This document shows, one piece after another, positions 34,369 to 42,313 of a stretch of 64,000 bases of DNA. Each line of letters starts with the position of its first letter. Within the stretch, counting starts at the first letter, position 1. The stretch lies in assembly GCF_001552655.1 (NCBI RefSeq), contig NZ_BCRP01000006.1, forward strand, positions 124,001-188,000, read 5' to 3'. The translations under genes were made by a program, and so were the position numbers. The notes beneath the pieces are model-generated. The model was not told the origin of the DNA and ran no database searches. It was given only the letters and a program-made list of their open reading frames with translations. This DNA comes from Alicyclobacillus kakegawensis NBRC 103104. GTDB taxonomy: Bacteria; Bacillota; Bacilli; Alicyclobacillales; Alicyclobacillaceae.

Positions 34369-34445
34369 TCCGCCTCTCCTCCATGTCTGTCATGTCCCCC
34401 ACGCGGCTCCCGTCTTTCCCATCCTATGTACGCGTGCGGAATCTG

Positions 34446-34502
34446 CCCTTACGGCAAATGCCCCTGTACGCGCTGTATCGGACAGGGGCCCATGCCGTAG
34501 GG
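34446..34502 (-). other. Large RNA hairpin between precursor and biosynthetic genes
   Basis: A 57-base inverted repeat: outer arms CCCTTACGGCA / TGCCGTAGGG and inner arms GCCCCTGT / ACAGGGGC, separated by 3-by-3 internal loops, with a 14-base apical loop. There is no T run after it in the direction of transcription, so it looks like a stabilising or processing element more than a classical terminator. Confidence 0.65.
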
Positions 34503-34566
34503 ACAACCTATATGGGTTCCTCGTTCACTTCGCCAGCACCATTTTCCGGGGGGCGTGCCCATCCGG

Positions 34567-34788
34567 TCAGAAACAGCGGCCGCAGGCGCCGCAACGGAAG
34601 CAGTTGAAGCAGCGGAAACAATTGAAACACCGAAAACAGTTAAAGCAGCGGAAACAATTAAAGCAACGGAAACAGCCGAACTGGGCGAGAGCCGCATCCT
34701 TGGACCCCTTGCCTTCCGCCGACGCGACCTCGCTGGCTTTGAACTCGTCGAGCTTCAGCTTTTGCAGCTCTTTCTTGAAGTCGTCCAT
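34567..34788 (-). CDS. TOMM precursor peptide, heterocycloanthracin/sonorensin-like
   Basis: The 73-residue peptide has a 38-residue leader starting MDDFKKELQKLKLDEFKASE and ending AALAQFG. The 35-residue core is four CFR-CFN pairs, then CFR, CGA, CGR and CF. This gives 12 cysteines at exact three-residue spacing and no Ser or Thr in the core. The leader type (FxxELxxL, xxEV) and Cys-triplet core match the heterocycloanthracin/sonorensin precursor family, and all maturation genes lie directly downstream. Up to 12 thiazoles are predicted. ATG has GGGAGGG 9 bases upstream; the frame is open further upstream without a start signal. Activity of the mature peptide is unknown. Confidence 0.9.
   Translation of the reverse strand: MDDFKKELQKLKLDEFKASEVASAEGKGSKDAALAQFGCFRCFNCFRCFNCFRCFNCFRCFNCFRCGACGRCF
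34594..34674 (-). repeat. 18-bp coding repeat (CFR-CFN units) in the precursor core
   Basis: Four and a half 18-base units encode CFRCFN. Codons vary between units (TGT/TGC, TTT/TTC, CGT/CGC/CGG, AAT/AAC), so the repeat is conserved at the protein level more than at the DNA level. Confidence 0.9.
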
Positions 34789-34928
34789 CCTCCGTATCCC
34801 TCCCTCCCATAGCCTGTGATGTACATATATGTGATGGGAACGAGCACCGTAAAGGCCTATATCTTGTCGCAAAGACCTATTTTGCAGTGGATGCGTACGA
34901 AAGAGGCCAGAATTAGATGCGTGACCAT

Positions 34929-34956
34929 AAAAAAGCGGCGCCGACAACGCGGCGCC
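34929..34956 (-). terminator. Intrinsic terminator between trxB and the TOMM precursor gene
   Basis: GGCGCC and GGCGCC arms (34937-34942, 34951-34956) form a stem; on the minus strand GC and six T residues follow (34929-34934). It separates the trxB transcription unit from the TOMM operon. No clear SigA promoter for the precursor was found in the 140 bases below it. Confidence 0.7.
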
Positions 34957-35075
34957 CAACAAGCATCTATATGAATAAGGGGGTCAAATGTGATGCATCT
35001 TTATCCTACAACGGTCATGTTTCACGCGTATTACATCCGTTTTAAAAATGTGTGACAGCGCCAATTCTCTCACGG

Positions 35076-36035
35076 TCACGGCTTGACGGCCACGCCGCCC
35101 GCCCCTGTCGGTTCCTGTTCCCCGTCGGCGAGCGATTCCACGTAGTGATACGCGGACATAGCGGCTATCGCCCCTTCCGCTGCCGCCGTGATGATTTGCC
35201 GCAATCCCTTGGCCCGCACGTCGCCAGCGGCGAACACGCCAGGAATCGAGGTCTTCATATCCTCATCGGTCAGCACGTAGCCATTCTCATCCAGGATGCG
35301 GCTGCCCTGAAGGAACGACGTGATGGGGTCAAACCCGACATAGATGAAGAGAGCGTCCACATCCAGGGTCTGCTCCTCCCCGGTGGCGACATGGCGAATC
35401 CGGATGCCGGTTACCTTGTTGTCGCCCAGCACCTCGACCACCTGATGGTTCCATATGAACTCCATCTTGTCATTCTCCAAGGCGCGCTTCTGTAAAATCG
35501 GCTGCGCCCGCAGCTTGTCGCGCCGGTGAATCAGGGTCACCTTCTCCCCGAAGCGGGTGAGGAACACGCCCTCCTCACAGGCGCTGTCACCGCCTCCGAC
35601 TACGGCAATCCGCTTGTTGCGAAAGAAGGCCCCGTCACACACCGCACACCAACTGACGCCGCGCCCTGACAGTTTGTCCTCGCCAGGAATGCCAAGACGT
35701 CGCGGGGTGGCGCCGGTAGCGACAATCACCGCCTTAGCCAACACCTCACCCTCGGTGGTGTAGACCCGCTTGGGCTGGGCTTCCAGTTCAACGCGTTCCA
35801 CCGCGGCCATTTTGAACTCCACACCCAACGACTCGGCGTGGTCTCGCATCGATTCGGACAGCTCGGGCCCCAAAATCATCTTGATGCCAGTGTAATTCTC
35901 CACTTCCAGCGTGTTTTGCATCTGTCCTCCCGGCAGGCCGCGCTCCACAATCAGCGTCTTCAGATTGGCGCGCGCCGCGTAGACTCCCGCCGAGAGTCCG
36001 GCCGGCCCGCCGCCGATGATGACGACGTCGTACAT
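35076..36035 (-). CDS. trxB: Thioredoxin reductase
   Basis: The 319-residue flavoprotein reduces thioredoxin with NADPH. It has the FAD-binding GGGPAGLSAGVYAARA (residues 8-23), the redox pair in WCAVCDG (C130 and C133), the NADPH-binding GGGDSACEEGVFL and the C-terminal FAD motif GVFAAGDVRAKGLRQI. Length is standard. ATG has GGAGG 7 bases upstream. It lies 68 bases downstream of the yvcD-like TPR gene, the same neighbour as in B. subtilis. Confidence 0.96.
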   Translation of the reverse strand: MYDVVIIGGGPAGLSAGVYAARANLKTLIVERGLPGGQMQNTLEVENYTGIKMILGPELSESMRDHAESLGVEFKMAAVERVELEAQPKRVYTTEGEVLAKAVIVATGATPRRLGIPGEDKLSGRGVSWCAVCDGAFFRNKRIAVVGGGDSACEEGVFLTRFGEKVTLIHRRDKLRAQPILQKRALENDKMEFIWNHQVVEVLGDNKVTGIRIRHVATGEEQTLDVDALFIYVGFDPITSFLQGSRILDENGYVLTDEDMKTSIPGVFAAGDVRAKGLRQIITAAAEGAIAAMSAYHYVESLADGEQEPTGAGGVAVKP

Positions 36036-36103
36036 GTCTCCACCTCCAGGGACTTTGTCACGACCGGTTTAGGCTCCGGTTGCTTTGACCCTTCAAACTG
36101 CCA

Positions 36104-37828
36104 TCACTGAAACAAAGGCTGCAGGCGCAGGGCCACCTTGCGTACTGACGATACAGACACCCCGTAGCGAGCTGCCGCATCCTTTTGCCGTACCTTAAGC
36201 CCGTCCACCTTCAGCTGACAATAGTACAGTCCGGCCGCCCAGATTTCAGGTTTGACCATGCGCACGTCATCCTGCAAGAAAAGCCGCCGGAGGAAGGCCA
36301 ACCAGACAGTCTTCGCACGAGCCAGCGACGCCTCGCCCACGTGTTCGCGCAACCCTTCCTCCGTGATCTGCCAAACCCGCTGCCACAAGGGCTCGGCCTC
36401 CAGCAGCAGATCCCAGGGCAACTCGATCAATTTCGCCGTGTGCATCTCACCATCCTGGTACCATTCGACGGTGGCGTGCGCATCGCACGTCTTGAGCGCG
36501 CACAGGGCGGCCGCCTTGAGGTTCCAGTCAATGTCCGCGCGCTTGACAAACAGGCGCAGTGCCTGCTGCGCGTCCTCGTCGGCAATCAAGGCGAGGGTGC
36601 GAATCACCGCCCGCCGCGTCACCGACGTGCCATGCCGCAACCCCCAATACAGGGATGCGCGCAGAAGCGCGTCGTCTCGCCATTCGGATGGATTGGCCCG
36701 CCGCAAGCGCTCCTTCATCATCCGCAGCTGTTGCTGCAGCGGATAGTCATACTGATAGCTGACGCGCAGCAGCGGTTGACGGTGGGCAATCGCTGCCTCG
36801 ACCTTGTCCAGGTAATAGCGGGCGACCTCGTGCATCCCGGGCGCTTGGCAAAGCGTTTGCCAGTACCGGCGCGCCGTGCGCAGCCGTCCCGAATTCGCGG
36901 CGGCAGCGGCCAGCGAGTGCAGCAAAACCGGCTCCACCTCATCCACCAGCCGCGCCAGCCCGCGGAAAATCCGATAGGCTGTCTCATGCTCGCCGACGAT
37001 GCCGAGCGTGGTCGCAACTTTCATGGCCTGGTCATAGTGAAGCGGAAAGACCTTCTTCAACCGTTCGATGCACTCATACAAACGGAGAATCGGCCCACAG
37101 CGGGCGCTGAAGATGGCGAGGTTGCAAAGCGCGTGGATGTTGTCCGGCTCCGCGTCGAGAACCGCCTCGGCTGTGGCGATGGCCCGCTCGTAGTGACCCG
37201 CGTAGTAGTACGCCAGGGAGAGGTTGTTGCGTGCCGCCAGGTTGTTTGGGTCGTTGGCCACCAACCGTTCCAGGCACTCGACGGCTGCCTCAAACTGCCC
37301 CTCCTCCAACAGCTGTCGGCCGTCGCGGCGGGCCGCCGCCCGTTCTTTCTCAATCGCCCGCGCCTTCCACTTTTCGTACACCTTGCCGCCGCCGAACTCC
37401 TCCACCAGAATGGTCAGCATCTCCCGCGCCTCCAGGGCAAATTCCCCGTCCGGATCGGCATCCAGATAGCGCAGCACATGCTCCTCCGCTGCTTCGTAAT
37501 CGCCCATGTTCGCATAATTGTTGGCCAGATAAAACTGACACTCGGCCATGGACGGGTCCAGCTCGCGGAGAATGTGCAGGAGTACCCGGTTGGATTCCTC
37601 GAAGTTCCCCAGTTCAGCCAAAACTCCCGCCAAATTGCAATGGTTCACCGGATTGTCCGGATCGTATTCCACCGTTTTGCGAAACGCCCGCAGGGCTTTT
37701 TCCAGGTTGTTTCGCTCGAGGTATGTGAGTCCCCGCTCCATAAAGAAGTCCGCATCCTGGCGCAGGGAAATCACATTCCCTTGACGATCCGCCTGAACCT
37801 GGTTGTCCGATGTGGCCGTCCGTCTCAC
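36104..37828 (-). CDS. yvcD: TPR-repeat protein, YvcD-like
   Basis: The 574-residue protein begins with several TPR units: FMERGLTYLERNNLEKALRAF, NLAGVLAELGNFEESN, YLANNYANMGDYEAAEEH and NNLSLAYYYAGHYERA. The C-terminal segment ends with AAGLYYCQLKVDGLKV and RQKDAAARYGVSVSSVRKV, a helix-turn-helix-like tail. The gene precedes trxB as yvcD does in B. subtilis; function is unknown. GTG at 37828 has GGAGG 7 bases upstream. The frame is open for another 31 codons without a start signal. Confidence 0.82.
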   Translation of the reverse strand: MRRTATSDNQVQADRQGNVISLRQDADFFMERGLTYLERNNLEKALRAFRKTVEYDPDNPVNHCNLAGVLAELGNFEESNRVLLHILRELDPSMAECQFYLANNYANMGDYEAAEEHVLRYLDADPDGEFALEAREMLTILVEEFGGGKVYEKWKARAIEKERAAARRDGRQLLEEGQFEAAVECLERLVANDPNNLAARNNLSLAYYYAGHYERAIATAEAVLDAEPDNIHALCNLAIFSARCGPILRLYECIERLKKVFPLHYDQAMKVATTLGIVGEHETAYRIFRGLARLVDEVEPVLLHSLAAAAANSGRLRTARRYWQTLCQAPGMHEVARYYLDKVEAAIAHRQPLLRVSYQYDYPLQQQLRMMKERLRRANPSEWRDDALLRASLYWGLRHGTSVTRRAVIRTLALIADEDAQQALRLFVKRADIDWNLKAAALCALKTCDAHATVEWYQDGEMHTAKLIELPWDLLLEAEPLWQRVWQITEEGLREHVGEASLARAKTVWLAFLRRLFLQDDVRMVKPEIWAAGLYYCQLKVDGLKVRQKDAAARYGVSVSSVRKVALRLQPLFQ

Positions 37829-37966
37829 CTGACCACCTCCCGTACGATTGCCCGCGGTCCATCTTTGTCCAGCCTGTGCCAAAGTTATGTGAACCACTGG
37901 AATGTGACTGCAGTATACCATACAGCCGGAAACGGGTGAAGGCTGGTGGGGAGCTGGTCCGGACTA

Positions 37967-37986
37967 TGGTATAATTCTAGAATTAT
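37967..37986 (+). promoter_or_regulatory. Extended -10 promoter of argS overlapped by a 16-bp palindrome
   Basis: TGGTATAAT gives an extended -10 (TATAAT at 37970-37975) with no good -35. The -10 overlaps the perfect palindrome ATAATTCTAGAATTAT (37971-37986), which also covers the expected transcription start. Confidence 0.5.
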
Positions 37987-38050
37987 GACATGCGGCGGGC
38001 CGCGGCTTCGATTGCCCTCCCGCCTCTCGGAATGTGGAGGAGATTCATCG

Positions 38051-39754
38051 ATGAAATCGCAGAAATACGCTGTCGCCGAAGTGGCGGCGCCGGTGCTCAA
38101 CGCGGCGGTGGACGAAGTGGCGGCGCTGGTGGAGTACCCGCCGCAGCCGGAGCTGGGGGATCTGGCGCTGCCTTGCTTTCGTTTTGCCAAGCAGCTGCGC
38201 AAAAGCCCCCAGATGATTGCCGCCCAGGTGGCGGAAGCGCTGACCGCCAGCGGCCACTTTGCCACCGTCGAGGTCGCGGGGGCGTATGTCAACATCCGTC
38301 TGAGCCGGGCGGAGGTGGCGGACGAGTTTGTCAACCTGGCGGCGAGCGACCCAGCGTCCCTGTTCTCCAAGCGCCGGCATCAGGGCGACACGGCGGCCAT
38401 TGACTACTCGTCCCCCAACATCGCCAAGCCGTTTGGCGTCGGGCACCTGCGGTCCACCATGATTGGGCAAGCCCTGGCGCGCATGATGCGGTGCGACGGC
38501 TTCACCGTCATCGGGGTCAACCACCTGGGGGATTGGGGCACCCAGTTTGGCAAGAACATCGCCGCCTACCTGCGTTGGGGCGACGAGGAGACGGTGCGCC
38601 AAAACCCGGTGCGAGAGCTTTTGCACTTGTATGTGCGGTTTCACCAAGAAGCGGAGAACAACCCGGAACTTGAGGAAGAGGGACGGATGTGGTTCAAGCG
38701 CCTGGAATCTGGCGATGCCGAGGCCGTCCGGCTGTGGCGTTGGTTCATCGACGAAAGCCTGAAAGAGTTTCGCAAGACCTACGACCTGTTGGGCGTGGAA
38801 TTTGACCATTATCTAGGTGAGAGTTTTTACAACGACAAGATGCAGGCGGTCATCGACGAGCTCCGGGCCAAAAACCTGCTCATCGAGAGCCAGGGCGCCG
38901 AGGTTGTGGACCTGTCGGACGTGGACATGCCACCGTGCATCATCGTGAAATCGGACGGCACCAGCATCTACGCGACCCGTGACCTGGCAGCCGCCCTGTA
39001 CCGGCACGACGTGCTCGGCGCCAATCACCTGATTTACGTGGTCGGGGCGGAACAAAAGCTCCACTTCGCGCAGCTGTTCGAGGTGCTGCGCCGGATGGGC
39101 CGCGAGTGGGCGGCCAACTGCCGCCATGTGGCGTTCGGCCTTATGAAGTACAACGGCAAGCGTCTGTCGACACGCCGTGGTCAGGTGGTGTACCTGGAAG
39201 ACGTCCTGGAACAGGCCGTCAGCGAGGCCACGCGCATTATCGAAGAGAAAAATCCGTCGCTGCCGAACAAGGAGCAGGTCGCGAAGGATGTGGGTGTCGG
39301 CGCGGTGATTTTCAACGACCTCAAGAACTACCGCCTGCACGAAGTGGACTTCCGCTTCGAGGATGTGCTCAACTTTGATGGCGAAACCGGACCTTATGTG
39401 CAGTACACGCATGCGCGGGCGTGCAGCGTCCTGCGCAAGGCCGAGTCGGAAGGCGTGCGGGTGCCAGAGCGAGCTTCCTTCACGCAGGTCACGGAGAGCG
39501 AATGGACGTTGGTACGCTTGTTCGCGCAGGCCAACGAGGTGTTCGAACGCGCGCTGGACGATATGGATCCGTCCCAGATTGCCCGTTACGCGCTGGATGT
39601 CAGCCACGCCTTCAACCGTTTCTACCACGACGCCCCGATTCTCGGGGCAGAGCCTGCGCTGCGCGAACAGCGTTTGGTCCTGACCCTTGCCGTCCGCCGG
39701 GTCCTGACGTTCAGTCTCTACCTGTTGGGCCTCAAGGCACCGGAGGCGATGTGA
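38051..39754 (+). CDS. argS: Arginyl-tRNA synthetase
   Basis: The 567-residue class I synthetase charges tRNA-Arg. It shows SSPNIAKPFGVGHLRSTMIG (HIGH-type motif, near residue 118), KRLSTRRGQVVYL in place of KMSKS, and the C-terminal anticodon-binding helices (ALDVSHAFNRFYHDAPIL). ATG at 38051 has GGAGGAG about 9 bases upstream. The gene stands alone between the divergent yvcD and the converging Fur-family gene. No T-box features are visible in its short leader. Confidence 0.96.
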   Translation: MKSQKYAVAEVAAPVLNAAVDEVAALVEYPPQPELGDLALPCFRFAKQLRKSPQMIAAQVAEALTASGHFATVEVAGAYVNIRLSRAEVADEFVNLAASDPASLFSKRRHQGDTAAIDYSSPNIAKPFGVGHLRSTMIGQALARMMRCDGFTVIGVNHLGDWGTQFGKNIAAYLRWGDEETVRQNPVRELLHLYVRFHQEAENNPELEEEGRMWFKRLESGDAEAVRLWRWFIDESLKEFRKTYDLLGVEFDHYLGESFYNDKMQAVIDELRAKNLLIESQGAEVVDLSDVDMPPCIIVKSDGTSIYATRDLAAALYRHDVLGANHLIYVVGAEQKLHFAQLFEVLRRMGREWAANCRHVAFGLMKYNGKRLSTRRGQVVYLEDVLEQAVSEATRIIEEKNPSLPNKEQVAKDVGVGAVIFNDLKNYRLHEVDFRFEDVLNFDGETGPYVQYTHARACSVLRKAESEGVRVPERASFTQVTESEWTLVRLFAQANEVFERALDDMDPSQIARYALDVSHAFNRFYHDAPILGAEPALREQRLVLTLAVRRVLTFSLYLLGLKAPEAM

Positions 39755-39845
39755 CGCAAGGCTCACCAAGGATGGCGGCAGGGATTGGGTGACCCCGAAT
39801 CGTCCGCGGTGCGCACCTGGTCTGTAGCCATCCTCTGGTCAGCCA

Positions 39846-40271
39846 TTACGGCGTTTGCTGACACGCCTTGCAGTAGCCATAGAGTTCAAATCGATGGTCC
39901 ACGATGGAAAAACCCTCTACCCCATCCTCCACTTCGACCAGCGGACAGTACTGAAGCGGCATGACCGCCCCGCAACGCAGACATACCAGATGATGGTGAT
40001 GCTCCGTTCCGCAGGCCAGCCTGTACTTCTTCGCCTCATCGGAAAAATCCAGGGGCTCCACGACACCCAGCTTCTCCAGCAAGGCTACGGTGCGATAGAC
40101 GGTATCTGGACTGACATGCGGGCACTCTCCCTGCACCTCTGCCAGGACATCCTTGACCGCCAAACTCGCTTCTGGATGACGGAAGAACACGTCTATAACG
40201 AGTCGGCGTGGGCCCGTGAATTTATAGCCTGCTCCCTTGAGTCGCTTTGCGACTTGCTCTCTGTCTATCAA
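39846..40271 (-). CDS. zur: Fur-family metalloregulator, probably Zur
   Basis: The 141-residue protein has a winged helix (GYKFTGPRRLVIDVFF, VSPDTVYRTVALLEKLGVVEPL), the metal-binding HHHHLVCLRCGAVMPL and the structural zinc pair CKACQQTP at the end. Fur, Zur and PerR share this form. The divergent metal-importer operon and the palindromes before it favour Zur, with MntR-like manganese control as an alternative. TTG start with GGGGGGAG 6 bases upstream. Confidence 0.82.
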   Translation of the reverse strand: MIDREQVAKRLKGAGYKFTGPRRLVIDVFFRHPEASLAVKDVLAEVQGECPHVSPDTVYRTVALLEKLGVVEPLDFSDEAKKYRLACGTEHHHHLVCLRCGAVMPLQYCPLVEVEDGVEGFSIVDHRFELYGYCKACQQTP

Positions 40272-40415
40272 CGCTCACTCCCCCCTTCACTTTGAACGCA
40301 CGTTGTAGGGCCAGTGTACCACCACCACCCGCTTCATGTCCGAAAGCACTCGACAGGTCGTGACCGCGGAGCGTCCGAATGGAACCAGCGGAGCCGAGCG
40401 AATCAAAGGCAGATT

Positions 40416-40436
40416 AAATAAGAATTATTCCTATTT
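40416..40436 (+). promoter_or_regulatory. Fur/Zur-type operator 1 at the metal importer promoter
   Basis: Arms AAATAAGAAT and ATTCCTATTT flank a central T with one mismatch in 10 pairs. The right arm overlaps the -35 element. Confidence 0.6.
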
Positions 40437-40463
40437 ACAAGGCTCATGGATCTCTGCTATACT
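40434..40463 (+). promoter_or_regulatory. SigA-type promoter of the znu-like operon
   Basis: TTTACA (40434-40439) and TATACT (40458-40463) with an 18-base spacer, 58 bases before the first gene. Confidence 0.6.
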
Positions 40464-40481
40464 GCCTTCCATCCAAGATAA

Positions 40482-40498
40482 TAGAAAATCATTTTCTA
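40482..40498 (+). promoter_or_regulatory. Fur-type operator 2 downstream of the promoter
   Basis: TAGAAAAT-C-ATTTTCTA is a perfect 17-base palindrome located about 12 bases after the expected transcription start. It shares the A-rich arm and ATT centre with operator 1. Confidence 0.55.
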
Positions 40499-40520
40499 CA
40501 AGCAAAGGGGTTGTGAACTC

Positions 40521-41474
40521 TTGCAGAAGTGTCGATTGGTCACGGCCGTGTGGATTGCCGCCACAACTGCCATCGTTTGCGCCTGTGGATCACCCTCGGT
40601 TTCGGGACACTCCACGACCAACCAGGTCGATTCCAAAGCCGCAACCAAAGTCATCCACGCCATCGGAGCGGAAAACGAGTACGCGGACGTCATTAAACAG
40701 ATTGGCGGCAGGTATGTGTCGGTCGAGGCCATCATGAGCAACCCGAACACAGACCCGCATACATACGAGGCGGGGACCCACGACGCGGCAGCGGTGAGCC
40801 AAGCCACGCTTGTGGTACAGAACGGACTCGGTTACGACGGTTTCATGAACAAGCTGGAAGCGGGATCCCCGAATCCCAACCGGAAAGTGATTGATGTGAG
40901 CGAGGCTCTCGGCCTCAGCACCAACACGCGTAATCCGCACCTTTGGTACAAACCTGGGACCATGACCAAAGTCGCGCAATTGGTGTTCCATGCCCTGTCG
41001 GCTCAAGATCCGAAGCACAAATCCTACTTCGAAGCCAACCTCAAGAAATTTCAAGACTCGCTAGAGACGTGGCACCAAGAAGTGGCAGACCTCAAGCGAG
41101 AATTCCCGCACGCCGGCGTAGCGGTTACGGAGCCAGTGGCCGATTATCTCTTGCAGGCAGCGGGCTTGGACATCAAAACGCCATGGGCGTACGAGGCCGC
41201 GGTCATGAACGACACAGACCCGGCTCCGCAGCTGGTTGAGCAGGAGGATGACCTATTGCAACAGAGGCGTGTCAAAGTCCTGGTCTACAACCAGCAGGTG
41301 GTGGACCCGGCGACCAAATCCCTGCTTGCCTTGGCCAAGCAGAACCACATTCCCGTCGTCGGCGTGTATGAGACAATGCCGGCGCACCACAATTATCAAT
41401 CCTGGATGGAAGCCGAAATCATGGCATTAAAGCGGGCCCTGCAGAACGGAAAATCGACGGAGAGGATTGACTGA
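40521..41474 (+). CDS. znuA: Metal ABC importer, substrate-binding lipoprotein (ZnuA/TroA type)
   Basis: The 317-residue protein has a lipoprotein signal (IVCAC, with the acylated cysteine near residue 22). The cluster A-I fold shows metal-ligand contexts NTDPHTYEAG and NPHLWYKPGTM. It lacks the long His-rich loop of Gram-negative ZnuA. Zinc is the likely substrate given the Zur-like neighbour; manganese remains possible. The start is TTG with AAGGGG 11 bases upstream. The stop overlaps the ATPase gene start (TGATG). Confidence 0.85.
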   Translation: MQKCRLVTAVWIAATTAIVCACGSPSVSGHSTTNQVDSKAATKVIHAIGAENEYADVIKQIGGRYVSVEAIMSNPNTDPHTYEAGTHDAAAVSQATLVVQNGLGYDGFMNKLEAGSPNPNRKVIDVSEALGLSTNTRNPHLWYKPGTMTKVAQLVFHALSAQDPKHKSYFEANLKKFQDSLETWHQEVADLKREFPHAGVAVTEPVADYLLQAAGLDIKTPWAYEAAVMNDTDPAPQLVEQEDDLLQQRRVKVLVYNQQVVDPATKSLLALAKQNHIPVVGVYETMPAHHNYQSWMEAEIMALKRALQNGKSTERID

Positions 41475-42313
41475 TGGGAGAGGCGAAACCAGTGCTCGAC
41501 GTACGGGACGTCCACGTTCACCTGCAAAGGAGACTGGTGCTATCCGGTGTCCGATTTCAAATCCAAGCCGGAGAATTTGTCGGTCTCATCGGCCCCAACG
41601 GAGCCGGCAAGACGACCTTACTCAAGACCATCCTAGGATTGCTCACCCCTGCCCAAGGACAGATCTTAATGGATAATCGGCCCATCCGCCGTGGCAACCC
41701 GGCCATTGGTTACGTGCCGCAAAAGGTCCATCTTGACCCAGACATCCCGTTGCGGGGCCGAGATTTCGTCGCCCTCGGTCTGGACGGCGTACGCTGGGGT
41801 GTGCCCCTGCCGCGCCGGTCACGGCGGGAACGCGTGCAGCAAGCGCTCGCGTCTGTACGCGCATTGGCCTATGCCGATGCACCGGTGGGGCGACTGTCCG
41901 GCGGCGAACTGCAACGCCTGCAGATTGCCCAGGCGTTGGTCGGTGAGCCACGCCTGCTCTTGGTCGATGAACCGCTGTCCAATCTGGACATCCGCAATAC
42001 GCATGAAGTCGTGCGCTTACTCCGTTACCTCGCTCGCGAGCGCGGGGTGGCCATCCTGCTCGTCGCGCACGACCTCAATCCGCTGTTGTCCGCGTTGGAC
42101 AAGGTAGTTTATCTGGCCCGGGGCCGGTCGATGGCAGGCAGAGCCGACGAAGTCATGACGTCAGAGTCGCTCAGCCGATTGTACGGATACCCGGTCGAAG
42201 TGATGCGGGTGCAGGGGAGGATTGTCGTCGTCGGAAGCCCGGACGTGCATGTGGTCCCGCCAGATGCAACAGCGTACACCAGTCTTCAAGACTGGGAGGT
42301 GACGACTCCGTGA
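41474..42313 (+). CDS. znuC: Metal ABC importer, ATPase (ZnuC type)
   Basis: The 279-residue ATPase shows Walker A GPNGAGKTTLLK (near residue 41), signature LSGGELQRLQIAQAL and Walker B LLLVDEPLSNLD. It energises import by the two permeases that follow. Its TGA overlaps the start of the first permease (GTGATG). Confidence 0.9.
   Translation: MGEAKPVLDVRDVHVHLQRRLVLSGVRFQIQAGEFVGLIGPNGAGKTTLLKTILGLLTPAQGQILMDNRPIRRGNPAIGYVPQKVHLDPDIPLRGRDFVALGLDGVRWGVPLPRRSRRERVQQALASVRALAYADAPVGRLSGGELQRLQIAQALVGEPRLLLVDEPLSNLDIRNTHEVVRLLRYLARERGVAILLVAHDLNPLLSALDKVVYLARGRSMAGRADEVMTSESLSRLYGYPVEVMRVQGRIVVVGSPDVHVVPPDATAYTSLQDWEVTTP

Noticed and set aside
34426..34500. A Cys-rich plus-strand micro-ORF (ACGICPYGKCPCTRC) beside the TOMM precursor
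   Set aside because: It lies within the palindromic hairpin, on the strand opposite the operon, with no ribosome-binding site.
34567..34962. A longer precursor start 58 codons upstream of the chosen ATG
   Set aside because: The extra part has no leader character, crosses the trxB-side terminator and lacks a ribosome-binding site.
36185..37939. A 584-codon plus-strand frame opposite the yvcD-like gene
   Set aside because: It is a shadow of a GC-rich gene; the minus strand has clear TPR repeats and a good start signal.
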